From positions 110,683 through 174,682 of the forward strand of contig SBHC01000088.1 in NCBI GenBank assembly GCA_006226375.1: a stretch of 64,000 nucleotides of DNA. The letters run 5' to 3'. The translations under genes were made by a program, and so were the position numbers. The notes under the pieces were generated by a model. The model did no database searches and was not told where the DNA came from. It worked only from the letters and a program-made list of their open reading frames with translations. Below are positions 44,037 to 53,300 of this stretch, in pieces (positions within the stretch are counted from its first letter, which is position 1; each line of letters starts with the position of its first letter). The stretch is from Deltaproteobacteria bacterium. Lineage in GTDB: Bacteria; Myxococcota_C; UBA6777.

Positions 44037-45613
44037 GACTTTTTACCTGGGACAAAGAGGTTTCTCGTTTCCTGACGTAACTTCGGTATGTCTTCAGTCG
44101 TATCTTTCGGAAGTTCTTCTGGATCTTCATGGCTAGCCAATCGCGCTCGAACTTTCGCCCAAATGCGCAGTGATTTGATTTGCTCTCGCATTGTTCTTGA
44201 TAGTGGGTAAGTTACTTCGATAGCGTCAATGATATGTTGCGTTTGTAGTTCAACGCCTTCAGCAAAAGCGTTAAACAAACCTTCTCGAATCGCCTCTTCA
44301 AGCTCTGCCCCAGAAAAACCGATGGATAGCCTGGCCAGCTTTTCCAGGTCAAACTCTTCCGGCTTGCGTTCTTTTTTCTTCAGATGAATCGCTAAAATCT
44401 CTTCACGAATTGTTTGCGTGGGGAGATCCACGAAAAAAATCTCATCAAAGCGCCCTTTACGGAGTAACTCAGGGGGAAGCAGATCTATCTGATTCGCTGT
44501 TGCAGTGACAAATACAGGCTCTCGCTTCTCTTGCATCCAGGTAAGGAAGGTTCCTACCACTCTTGCTGTAGTTCCAGCATCTGATAGATCGGAGCTGCCC
44601 ATACCTGCAAGGCCTTTTTCAATTTCGTCAATCCACAGAACACATGGAGCAAGCGCCTGAGCAACCTGTAACGCTGTTCGAATATTGCCTTCAGATTGGC
44701 CAACAATCCCCCCAAACACTTTCCCCATATCCAAACGCAGCAAAGGAAACTGCCAGGATGAGGCAATGGCTTTGGCTATGAGACTCTTTCCACAGCCCTG
44801 AACTCCCAGTAGTAAAACCCCCTTGGGAGAATCGAGCCCGAAGCGACGAGCTCCTGGACCGAATGCATGTCCTCGTCGCGACAGCCAGGTTTTTAAGTGT
44901 TCGAGACCACCAACATCAACCATACTGGCGTCAGGCTCGTAGTATTCAAGGACACCACTTTGCTTTATGACACGCTCTTTCTCACGGATTACAAATGAAA
45001 CGGCCTGAGCACCAAGATGTCCCAACTCGATGGCTGCCTGTCCAAAAGCAAGTTTTGCCTCCATCACGGTCAACCCACGAGCAGCTTCCAACAAAGCGTC
45101 ATTTTCAGAGTCAAACGTACAATCAAGCTCTTCCGTTACATACTCGCGAACTTTAGAGAGGGCTTCGACATCAGGCAAAGTAAGTTCGATGGTGGGGACC
45201 TCTTTGCTTAATTCTATGGGTAACTCTGGCAAAGGGGTTGATAAGACAAGAAGTCTACGGGGATTTGCCGAGATGCGACATAATTCACGAACCCAGCGCG
45301 TTACCTGGTGGTGTTGTGGCTCCAGGAACGGATGAATGTCCTCAAGAAGAAGGATACCGCCATCTTTCGACTCTCGAAGAGTCAGCATAGCTTCGATAGG
45401 ATCGCCAAGGTTTTCATCCTCGACTTCAAGAAGCTCTGCTTCGTTACGTCGCTTAAGTCCAGATGAAGAACTCCAAACCCACAAGGGAAGCTCCAACTCA
45501 GATGATAGACCAATCATCAAACCTTGAATCCGTTCCCACTCGAATGACGCCAGATGCAAAACGTTTGCTCCGGCTTTTGCAAGCAATACCAATCGCTCGT
45601 AGATTTCATCCAT
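44033..45613 (-). CDS. Ycf46-like AAA+ ATPase
   Basis: 526 residues. The N-terminal half (residues 1 to about 220) contains ILLLEDIHPFL but no Walker A, the inactive first module of Ycf46-type proteins. The second module is a full AAA+ domain: GVQGCGKS (K276), WIDEIEKG, sensor region TATANQ and GRFDEIFFVDLP with the second-region-of-homology arginine. This layout is that of Ycf46, relatives of FtsH/p97. First gene of cluster B; ATGA overlap with the helicase gene. It may remodel or load the UPF1-like helicase (inference). The Shine-Dalgarno is weak. Confidence 0.85.
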   Translation of the reverse strand: MDEIYERLVLLAKAGANVLHLASFEWERIQGLMIGLSSELELPLWVWSSSSGLKRRNEAELLEVEDENLGDPIEAMLTLRESKDGGILLLEDIHPFLEPQHHQVTRWVRELCRISANPRRLLVLSTPLPELPIELSKEVPTIELTLPDVEALSKVREYVTEELDCTFDSENDALLEAARGLTVMEAKLAFGQAAIELGHLGAQAVSFVIREKERVIKQSGVLEYYEPDASMVDVGGLEHLKTWLSRRGHAFGPGARRFGLDSPKGVLLLGVQGCGKSLIAKAIASSWQFPLLRLDMGKVFGGIVGQSEGNIRTALQVAQALAPCVLWIDEIEKGLAGMGSSDLSDAGTTARVVGTFLTWMQEKREPVFVTATANQIDLLPPELLRKGRFDEIFFVDLPTQTIREEILAIHLKKKERKPEEFDLEKLARLSIGFSGAELEEAIREGLFNAFAEGVELQTQHIIDAIEVTYPLSRTMREQIKSLRIWAKVRARLASHEDPEELPKDTTEDIPKLRQETRNLFVPGKKS

Positions 45614-45675
45614 TGTTTAAGACTTCTCCACCGTGTTTCGCACTTCATCATTACACAACAGCTTTAACTGATCGG

Positions 45676-46008
45676 TCAGAGCCGAATGCCTGCTCGATAA
45701 GAAGCCTGGAACAGTTTGGGGTTCGTGGAGGTCACACAGTTCCAACACAGAGTGTGGAGGTAGGCAGAGAACATATGCGGCTTATCGAAACCACGCTGTG
45801 CCACGACATCCCAAGAGGAGCTGCCAAGTATTTTGGCATCCATCTCCCGCTCCCACAGGACCTGAAGTTCTTCTCCTTGTGCATCATCTTCCAGGCAGGA
45901 GAGTTGGACCCAAGTGTCTTCAGGAGGCGAAGGAGCTTGTGGATGGACATTTTCAACGAGGTATTGACGGGAGCGAACGCGAACAATCTGACCAATCTCT
46001 GGATGCAT
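45676..46008 (-). pseudogene. Truncated drmD (DISARM SNF2 helicase) 5' end
   Basis: 110 codons. The translation (GQIVRVRSRQYLVENV, LSCLEDDAQGEELQVLWERE, AYLHTLCWNCVTSTNPKLFQA, YRAGIRL) strongly resembles, from memory, the N-terminus of DISARM DrmD, which then normally continues into the SNF2 core. Here TGA follows RAGIRL and no helicase sequence follows before the cluster B start 60 bp away. It retains an ATG with upstream GAGG. It looks like the leftover of a DISARM operon cut by an insertion or deletion; a functional 110-residue product is unlikely. The surrounding 543-bp gap holds nothing else I could identify. Confidence 0.7.
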
Positions 46009-46156
46009 TGCTTAAAAACCTCACGACATAATTGTATGAAGAAGGCTGGATACTAGCAAAAGAGCGAATGGCGTTCAAGCAACTGCAATAAGGAATAATG
46101 CAAGCTCCAACCGATCCGCGCCGTCACACCCAAGAAGTCAGCCTTGCTCTCATGGT

Positions 46157-47065
46157 TCAACCCTTATGAACCCGTGAGAACCGGTTGAGTCGGTTCCAGA
46201 AGGTGCGGTCGTAGGTCTCGCGAAAGTCAGGATCATCGAACATCACAGCCTGTATCACATGTTGCAGCTTGCCCAGTTCCTCCACCGCCAGAGTGAAGGC
46301 TTTGTTGCGGAACAAGGTGAGTTGCGTAGCGTAAAGCTCCCGCTCGGCACCTCCTCGATGAAAGATGGTGGCGTCCTGGAGAAGTTGTGTCATCTCACCC
46401 AGAGCCTCCTCATCCAGCCCGATGGTTACGAACGTTTCGGTATGTTCCAACGCCACATCCAGGCGTGCACGAAAACAAGCCATGACCTGCGAGCAAGAAC
46501 CTTCACAACGACCCGCAAGAAAACGTTCCTGAACCTTGGGAAGATCGAGGAGTGCGGCGCGTCCTTTCACCAGCAAACGTTGGTCTGACTCTTTGATGGA
46601 TTCCGTCACATTTGCCAGAGTTCCCCACCCACGTTGTTCTGCGATTTGCTCCATCTCGGGATTGTTGGCTTTCCGACGACCGTGTGCAGAACGATACTCC
46701 GTCAAAAGACGTACAGCAATCAACAGCCGTGAGGCTCGCTGCAATCGTGCGTAGGTATACGGTGGGAAATCTTGCTCAATGGACGTCCAATGTTGATGGC
46801 CCAAGGCCACAATCGACCTGGCATGTTCCAGGAACGAAGCCATCTTTGTATTGGGTGTTAACAGGGTCTTTGATTGAGCCGAACCCCACTCTTCTTCTAA
46901 CCAGAAGCACAATTCTTGTATCGTTGTATCGCTCGGCTTCACCAACGACAACGAAGTCAGCCAGCTTTCCACCGGATCTTCTTGCAGCAGCACTGGAAAG
47001 GAGACCGCAACCGCCTTGGATTCATTATCCTGCTCCTTCTTACTTTTTCTTGTTCTTGCAACCAT
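46157..47065 (-). CDS. Hypothetical helical protein with a decayed paralogue at 5.4 kb
   Basis: 302 residues; AGGAG 7 nt before ATG 47065. It is mostly alpha-helical, with a basic N-terminus (ARTRKSKKE) and no membrane segment or known motif. The C-terminal ~60 residues are matched by the pseudogene at 5425-5597, so this is one member of a repeated gene family in this genome. The function is unknown. It lies between the drmD remnant and an AT-rich gap, within the island. Confidence 0.65.
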   Translation of the reverse strand: MVARTRKSKKEQDNESKAVAVSFPVLLQEDPVESWLTSLSLVKPSDTTIQELCFWLEEEWGSAQSKTLLTPNTKMASFLEHARSIVALGHQHWTSIEQDFPPYTYARLQRASRLLIAVRLLTEYRSAHGRRKANNPEMEQIAEQRGWGTLANVTESIKESDQRLLVKGRAALLDLPKVQERFLAGRCEGSCSQVMACFRARLDVALEHTETFVTIGLDEEALGEMTQLLQDATIFHRGGAERELYATQLTLFRNKAFTLAVEELGKLQHVIQAVMFDDPDFRETYDRTFWNRLNRFSRVHKG

Positions 47066-47657
47066 ATCTCACTCCTGTTTTTACTTATTCACTTTTTATT
47101 TCATCTGTATCATAATATCATTACTATTCTCACAATATATTTATAACAACTCATGTTTTAACAATCTACAATCCTAAAATAATATTGTACTTCACAAAAA
47201 AATGAAATAATATTTGCAAACATGATATTATTATTCTAATCTATGAATGATATACATCAAAATAGGAGTCAAAGAATATTTCTTGTGAAAAAGAGTACAA
47301 GAAAAGTGTTGCAACCTACTAATAAAAGTAAAAGATAAAAAGACTTAGAGATAAAGTTTTGGGATACTGTTGGACAAGCTGTACCAACCTTCTCCATCCT
47401 CTCCCATGACAGAGTAACCATTTTCATCCCATGTCCTGCGATGACCGTGGGGCTCGTATTGGAAGACCCGAAGAGTCCTGTTGTTTTTCAGAGATCGAAG
47501 AGGCGTTCCGACTTGACAGCAGGGGAAGAACACAGATAATTGAGTGGTGCTTCAGAAAAATATGTCCTTTCTTCTGTCGATGTGTAGCAGTGGGAACTTC
47601 ATAAGTTGGAAGAGTGCGCTGTGTTCTTAGAAAAAGACAAGCACTTGGAGATTAGAA
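47066..47657. other. AT-rich intergenic region, possible peptide remnant
   Basis: 592 bases with no well-supported gene. From about 47085 to 47340 it is extremely AT-rich with repeated ATAATATT-like words, suitable for a promoter or DNA-bending region. On the minus strand, 47345-47533 encodes a 62-residue frame ending in YEPHGHRRTWDENGYSVMG..., which reads like the C-terminus of a protein but has no start context; it may be a remnant. Confidence 0.4.
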
Positions 47658-48326
47658 ATGAGAGACTTCCTTAAAAAGTCAGATCAGTGGGTGGACATGG
47701 CTTGTCGGGGGTTGCAGATCTCGAACGAGGTCGCCCCCTCGACCCGAGAACTCCCCGTAGAGCCCAACGTCATGGAATTACCCACACTTCCCCAACAGGA
47801 GGAGGCGTTATCAGCCAAGGGGCAATTGCAGGCACACCACCTTGGCAACTTGGCTGGAGCCGTAGCAGGAGCAGGTACGTTTGCTCTTTTGGCTGACATG
47901 ATGCTGGAGATACCCATCGAGAAGTTGGTCGAGCTAACACCTCATGCAGCGACATTTTTTTTGAGTTGTATGGAGGTCATGACTTCCATGCACATGTCCT
48001 CTGCGATGGCTGCCCTTCCAGGAGTCGTGGGAGCCGGTGTGGAAGGCGCAGAACTTCTTGATGCCGTATCCAATACGGTCGAAGGCCTGGATGTATTGGA
48101 AGGGATTGCAACGTTGGGATTGTCTTTGCTGGCAGGTGCAGCAGTGAAAGCTGGCGTTGAGTCCATGTATGAAGAGGATCGCCAGAGAAACTTGTTGCTA
48201 CGGCAGGCTTTGCAAGAGAAAATGGAGGTTTTGCAAGAGGTAGCCAAGGCCAAACCCAATACGGTGCGCATGGAGGCCTCGGCCCGCTCTCTAGAACAGC
48301 AGAATATGTCGCCATGGGTTTTCTAA
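47658..48326 (+). CDS. Hypothetical membrane-associated protein
   Basis: 222 residues; GGAG about 9 nt before ATG. Hydrophobic stretches at about residues 62-80 (LGNLAGAVAGAGTFALLAD), 100-130 and 150-166 (ATLGLSLLAGAAVKAG) suggest two or three membrane helices, flanked by charged ends. No family is recognised. Its last 13 bases overlap the start of the next gene, so the two are coupled. Codon use resembles the chromosomal genes to the right rather than cluster A. Confidence 0.55.
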   Translation: MRDFLKKSDQWVDMACRGLQISNEVAPSTRELPVEPNVMELPTLPQQEEALSAKGQLQAHHLGNLAGAVAGAGTFALLADMMLEIPIEKLVELTPHAATFFLSCMEVMTSMHMSSAMAALPGVVGAGVEGAELLDAVSNTVEGLDVLEGIATLGLSLLAGAAVKAGVESMYEEDRQRNLLLRQALQEKMEVLQEVAKAKPNTVRMEASARSLEQQNMSPWVF

Positions 48327-49417
48327 GCGCGCTTTTCAAAGGAGGTGTTGCTCTCCATCAAGGAGAAGCGGTCAAAGAGCAAAACCAGGAACTGGAAAAT
48401 CGAGTCCGGCAAGATCCAAGAACACTACTGGAAGGTGTTGAACGTTTCACCTTTGCCCAAAATTTCCTCCATCACAATTTGCTTTATCGAGTACGTCATC
48501 TTCCTCCAGGTAGCCATGAAGAACGTCGACGGTACTATCGATTGTACTTAAGTGAACTGAGTCAAGAGTTTCATATGGCGAAGAAAGACTTGAACCGTAT
48601 GACAGCCACAAAAGCCGATGTGGCTGCCCTTGGGATGGCAATCAAAACCCAAAACTTGGAGTTTGATCAGCTTGCACAACACTTGGATGAACAACTCCAC
48701 ACCATGGGACAGCGGGATGCCTACCTTCAGCGGCTTCAGGCACGCAATCAATGGTTACTGTTCTTTGTTGTTGTGTCACTTGTCCTGAGCTTGTTGTGTG
48801 TAACAGCCCTTGTGTTGGTGGTTGTCCAGCCCAAGTTTCTCCCCTCACAATGGAAAGCTGCGCGAGCATCGTTTCCTCTCATTCGAGCGGATGGTTCCGT
48901 AAACAGGAACAAGCCCAAACCTCGCGCCCGCCGAGTTCAAAAACTTCGACGCAACCGACCACAACGAAGCAAGAGCCGCAAAACGAAACATGCTCATCAG
49001 CGGCTACCTCACAGCTTGCAGCTTCGGAGTGGGGATGGACGTATCGTAAGGCTCCAACGCACTCGCCGTATTCGGTTGTTTGCCACAGCAACCTTCACCG
49101 CTCGAACCCGAATCACAGTGACACAAAAAGACAAGCTTAAAGTGATTGCGTTCAGCAGGAGGACTGTGTGTACCCAACGAAGAAAAGCTGGGACTCCCCT
49201 TCGTCGCTGTCAGGCCTTGGTTCGAAGGGGAAACAAGTATCGCTGCATTCAGGGCAACGAGAAGGGACGATTTTTTCAACTTAGCAGCTCAGAGCGCCGC
49301 AAGTGGTTGGTGTGTTGGGGAGCGGCCGTGCAGGTGCAAATCAATAGCAGCCCACAACCTCGAAAGTTCGGGAAAGTGGGGTGGTTGCCAGGGTACTATC
49401 TGACCCGCTACCGTTAG
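48314..49417 (+). CDS. Hypothetical coiled-coil, single-pass membrane protein with basic tail
   Basis: 367 residues. The N-terminal 150 residues are helical (EAVKEQNQELENRVRQ, TKADVAALGMAIKTQ), followed by one strong membrane helix near 149-171 (LLFFVVVSLVLSLLCVTALVL). The remaining ~190 residues are unusually rich in Arg/Lys (RARRVQKLRRNRPQRSK) with scattered Cys. No domain is recognised. The start overlaps the previous gene by 13 nt. The last 300 bp of the island and then tRNA-Sec follow. The partner is probably the preceding membrane protein. Confidence 0.55.
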   Translation: MGFLSALFKGGVALHQGEAVKEQNQELENRVRQDPRTLLEGVERFTFAQNFLHHNLLYRVRHLPPGSHEERRRYYRLYLSELSQEFHMAKKDLNRMTATKADVAALGMAIKTQNLEFDQLAQHLDEQLHTMGQRDAYLQRLQARNQWLLFFVVVSLVLSLLCVTALVLVVVQPKFLPSQWKAARASFPLIRADGSVNRNKPKPRARRVQKLRRNRPQRSKSRKTKHAHQRLPHSLQLRSGDGRIVRLQRTRRIRLFATATFTARTRITVTQKDKLKVIAFSRRTVCTQRRKAGTPLRRCQALVRRGNKYRCIQGNEKGRFFQLSSSERRKWLVCWGAAVQVQINSSPQPRKFGKVGWLPGYYLTRYR

Positions 49418-49547
49418 AGAAAATAGACTTCATCCCCTCCCAAAAAGATTGGACAGACAGTGTCTGCCGAATCTTATGAGTTTAGTGGTATTGACGAGTT
49501 GGAAGACCAAATCACCGACACAGAGTACTAATTTCTCTAGATCTATT

Positions 49548-49569
49548 CGGAAGCACACGGGAATCGAAC
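49548..49569. repeat. attR-like copy within the tRNA-Sec 3' end
   Basis: The 22-bp partner of the 9572-9593 repeat, in direct orientation. It covers the discriminator base, the 3' acceptor strand and the T loop of the tRNA gene, so integration by crossover here keeps the tRNA functional. Confidence 0.65.
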
Positions 49570-49638
49570 CCGCCTACGAAGGAACTCTCCGCACATCGGT
49601 TTTGAAGACCGTGGCCGACCCAGTCGACATGTGCTTCC
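49548..49638 (-). tRNA. selC: tRNA-Sec (anticodon TCA)
   Basis: 91 nt without encoded CCA. On the minus strand the acceptor stem is 8 bp (GGAAGCAC with GTGCTTCC), longer than in ordinary tRNAs, with discriminator G. The D stem has 6 bp (GTCGAC/GTCGGC) with a tiny loop, the anticodon loop is CTTCAAA with anticodon TCA, a long variable arm is present (CGGAG/CTTCG stem), and the T arm is GCGGG-TTCGATT-CCCGT. All are diagnostic of bacterial tRNA-Sec. One A-A mismatch is seen at the base of the anticodon stem. Its 3' part is duplicated at 9572-9593. Confidence 0.93.
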
Positions 49639-49997
49639 AGAGAGGAGTTGGATGAGAGAACAAGCCCCTCTCCAAGGTCGCTGCATCCTACGCACAAGCG
49701 CAAAATCTGTCAAGAGAGACAACGCAAAAGAGTGAGAACAGGCTCTTAGGCAAGGCTCTCCTATACCAAGGAACGAAGGAGCCTTCCCACACAACAGAAG
49801 ATCGGATCCCCCTTCCTTCACAGATGAATGAAGGGTCACCCCTTGCACAGAAAAACAAAGAGAAACTACAAAAAATCATACACAAGAACAGCACCCTAGA
49901 AAAAAGTCTGGTTTGAAGTGTGCAAAGACAAGAAAGGCTTCGACATACCAAGACAAAGGGCAAAAACAACCCTAAACCTTATCAAAAGGAGATTCTC

Positions 49998-50120
49998 ATG
50001 AAGAACCAAAAGAACAGCAAAAGCCTCAAAGTCAAAACTCAGATCAAAGCCGGTCCCAAATTGACCATCAAACGAGACACCTCCGATGACCTCGTTATCA
50101 AGATGACCCTCAAGGGCTAA
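49998..50120 (+). CDS. Small basic peptide (40 aa)
   Basis: A 40-residue frame with a near-ideal ribosome site (AAGGAG 7 nt before ATG) and TAA stop. The product begins MKNQKNSKSLKVKTQIKAG and continues as alternating Lys/Thr/Ile and Asp residues, ending in MTLKG. It has no hydrophobic signal. Alternating beta-like residues and a Lys-rich N-terminus could be a RiPP precursor or a small nucleic-acid-binding peptide; no modification enzyme is adjacent. The clear ribosome site makes translation likely even though the frame is short. Confidence 0.6.
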   Translation: MKNQKNSKSLKVKTQIKAGPKLTIKRDTSDDLVIKMTLKG

Positions 50121-50358
50121 GACACCCCACACCTCACTCCAACTCCATGACCCGTTTCTCTATGCAACGGCCTCAAGCTCTACACAGAAACCACCCTATC
50201 TCTCCACCAACCAAAACTTCCCTCTCGAAAAAACACGCTCCAAGTTCATTTGCGCAATGGATTCTTGCCATCCCTCCTTAATCTCCTGTTCTGCAATCGA
50301 GTTTCTGTCTGGGACGTCGTTGGGTGGAAGACACCAACAGGAACCGGAGGGAGGACCC

Positions 50359-53300
50359 ATGCACCCAAGCCAAAGTGGGAGTGCGAAGCAAGAACTCCAA
50401 CCCAGAACTCACCATCCATGGTGGATATGGATCACCCTAAGCTGCGTTGGACTGACACTGCCAAGCTGTCTGACCTGGACTTTCTCTGGAAACACTGTCA
50501 CTCACAATGTCCTCTCATTTTCGCCGTCCCAAACAAGTGAGAAGAAACGCCCCACTCTCACGTTTACCTTTATGGAATACATTGTTGATGGAAACGCCCT
50601 CAACAAGAACCTGAAACAAATACCCATCCAAATTTCCCCTCCCCTCAAAGTCAAAGCTCGATGGGAGCGCGTAGATCTGTTGCAACTTACACCACAGGAA
50701 GACCTCCGCCCCGCCACCCGATACACGCTCACATTGCCTACCAGACACTGGCCCAAGTTAATCGGGCCACATAGGTTTTCGTTTGTGTCCCGCCCTCTCA
50801 AGCTCCAATTTGTCAAACCCCAGAAAACAGTAGGCCCCTCCCCCACCTTTTCCTTGCAATGGAACATGCCTGTTGCAAAAGAAGAAACAATTCGAGGTTG
50901 CAACCTCTATCCACAACATCCTCAAGGTTACAAGAAACAAGGCCCCAGTAAAGTAACACCCACGATCAAGCTTCGGATTGAAGTTACCCGTAGTGGAACA
51001 TCACATAAGCTCACACCCTTCAAAAAGCTACAAGAAGGAGCCAAGTATACCCTGCGATGCAATGGCATTCGTCCGACACATGGAACAGAGCCTCTTGCCC
51101 AAGATGTCGAACAAACGTTCCAGGTTGAGCCGCCATTCCAAGTCGTGGAGTACAGCCCCAAAGGAAACAAAGAAATACCCAACTCGTTCTATCTCAATTT
51201 AAAATTTTCAACACCTATCAAGTTACAAAACGTAGAACGTCATCTATCGGTACAACACACCCAAACCAAACAAAACATAAAGGTTCAAGATGGATCGTTG
51301 TCTTACACGGGTAAGTCCTACGATGTGAAGCTCGATCTCAAACCAAAGACACACTACAGAATCAAGTTATCTCCCAAGCTAAAGAGTCGCCGGGGTACTC
51401 CACTCGCAAAGCCCTTTTCCTTTACACTCCAAACAGGCTGGGGCAAGCCCTATCTTGTCGCAGAACGAGGGACCTATGTTCTGGAACCTCACAAACCTGG
51501 GTACGCTGTCTGGAACAAGAACATCGAAACGTTTGGGGTCTCTTGTGTCAAAGTACCACTCCAGAAAGCCACTTCAGCGATAGAGTCGCCAGGAACTGCT
51601 TTTGCAGGCCTCACTGGAAACAAACCTCTCTGGAAGTCGTTGGGGATGAAGCCCATCTCGACGGTAGTATCAATACAAAAATCGATACCTCGCTGGAAGC
51701 GAAGTCAAGTCCACCTGGCCAAAGCTTGTGGAGCAAAGAAAGCTCATGGTCTTTATCTGGTAACATTTGACCTTCCCACAAGCAACGATGGCTCTCGTGG
51801 AGAGATACACAATGGCTCCTACAACAACCCCTATGATGAGAACACCACCCAACCCCCCCACAAAGTGATGGTAAATGTGACCGACTTGGGCCTTCATCTT
51901 AAGGTTGGAACAAGCTCAGGCCTCGTTTGGGTCACAAGTATGAAAACCGGACTTCCAGTGAAAGGAGCCCGCGTCGTTCTCTATAGCACCAAAGGACAGC
52001 CCCTCTTTCAAGGAAAGACAAACCGTGAGGGAATTCTCCGAACCCCTGGCGTTGTGAAGATGCTTCAACGATGGCCGGACCTTCAGTCCACAAGAAAGAT
52101 ACTGGTGCGAGTCCAACACGGTCAGGACTTCGCCGTACTCAACAGTGACTGGTCCAATGGAATTCAGATGTGGAACTTTGGAATCCAGGCCAAATACCGA
52201 AAGAATGAACCTCAGGTTCGCGCCTTCATTCAGTCCGATCGAGGACTCTACCGACCGGGAGAAACCGTCCACTTCCAAGGATGGATCCGGTCGCTCAAAC
52301 GAGGTCAGTTGCCCCACCTCCCCAAGCAACGTGGGATACAAGTCCTGGTTCAGGATGCGAAATCCGAGGAGATCTTCACCAAAAAGTTAAGGCTCAACTC
52401 CTTTGGTGGATTTCACTTCAAGCTATCACTGCCCAAAAACGCTCCCGTCGGTGACTATTGGGTTCAGGCCAAAACAGGAACAGCCATCTTCCGAGAAAAG
52501 TTCGTGGTACAGGACTTTAAGAAGGTCAGCATGGAGTTACGTCTGCCAGCCCCAGCGTGGGTCACTCAAGGACACAAGTTCAACATGAAGTTACAGGCCC
52601 GATACCTCCATGGCTCCTGGGTGTCTGGCGCCAAAGTGTACTGGCAAGTGGCTCGACGGGTACGAAGGCTGAACTTCCCCAAGTTCTCGGGCTATGCGTT
52701 TCATGACAATGCATCACAAGGGTGGGATACGAGGTGGCGCTCATCAAGGTATTCGGAGACCGAATTGAAGCGTGTCACCACCCATGAAGCCAAGACGGAC
52801 AGCAAGGGCGTAAGCCAACTCTCTTTCCGCGATGAGAGCACGTCCTTGGAAACCAAACTCTATGACTACATCATCCAAGCGACTTTAACCAACGCACAGA
52901 ATCAAACCATCAGCAAAACTGTCGTAGTCCCTTCCCACCCTTCCAGTGCCTACGTAGGCCTGCATGTACAGGAAACGATCCAAGCTGTTGGAATGCCCTT
53001 CGCTGTCAGCATGATCGCGCTAAGCCCGGATGGGAAGCGCATCGCAAAACGAGGCACCTTGCAAATACTCCGGTGGCGAGAGAAGTGCGAAACAATCCAA
53101 CAAACCTATTCTCGTTCTCGTGTGATAGGAACTCGTAGCCTCCTGGGAGCACCGAGCCGTAGGTACTGCACCAAGTCATACCAGCGAGTCTTTACCCAGC
53201 GCGTCAACATCCCAGCCACAGGGACAGGGATCTTTCGGTACAAACCGAAGAAACCAGGAGCCTATGTGTTTCGGCTTTATGGGGGAGGCTCCACTGCTTC

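Larger units (their letters stand above)
9572..49569. mobile_element. Putative ~40-kb integrative genomic island in tRNA-Sec
   Basis: Bounded by direct copies of the tRNA-Sec 3' end (9572-9593 and 49548-49569). In the minus-strand orientation of the tRNA, the element lies downstream of the intact gene, as required for 3'-end integration. The content is accessory: two large helicase/nuclease clusters, an ArdC-like protein, a tyrosine recombinase, a drmD remnant and hypotheticals. Parts are clearly AT-rich relative to the flanks. Against this, the recombinase at 35 kb is internal rather than next to an end, so the element may be composite or the recombinase may belong to a nested unit. Confidence 0.6.
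49418..50358. other. Right island junction, tRNA-Sec and small-peptide region
   Basis: 941 bases. They hold the tRNA-Sec gene (49548-49638) with the attR-like repeat at its 3' end, a 6-bp inverted repeat CAGACA/TGTCTG at 49454-49466, and a small basic peptide gene (49998-50120). Between 49640 and 49990 and between 50121 and 50350 I see no gene; the second stretch must carry the promoter of the alpha-2-macroglobulin operon, but no clear -35/-10 pair stands out. Confidence 0.5.

Noticed and set aside
49460..49528. Short acidic 22-residue frame beginning at a GTG just before tRNA-Sec
   Set aside because: No Shine-Dalgarno and only 22 codons; reported in the junction region only as sequence without a gene.
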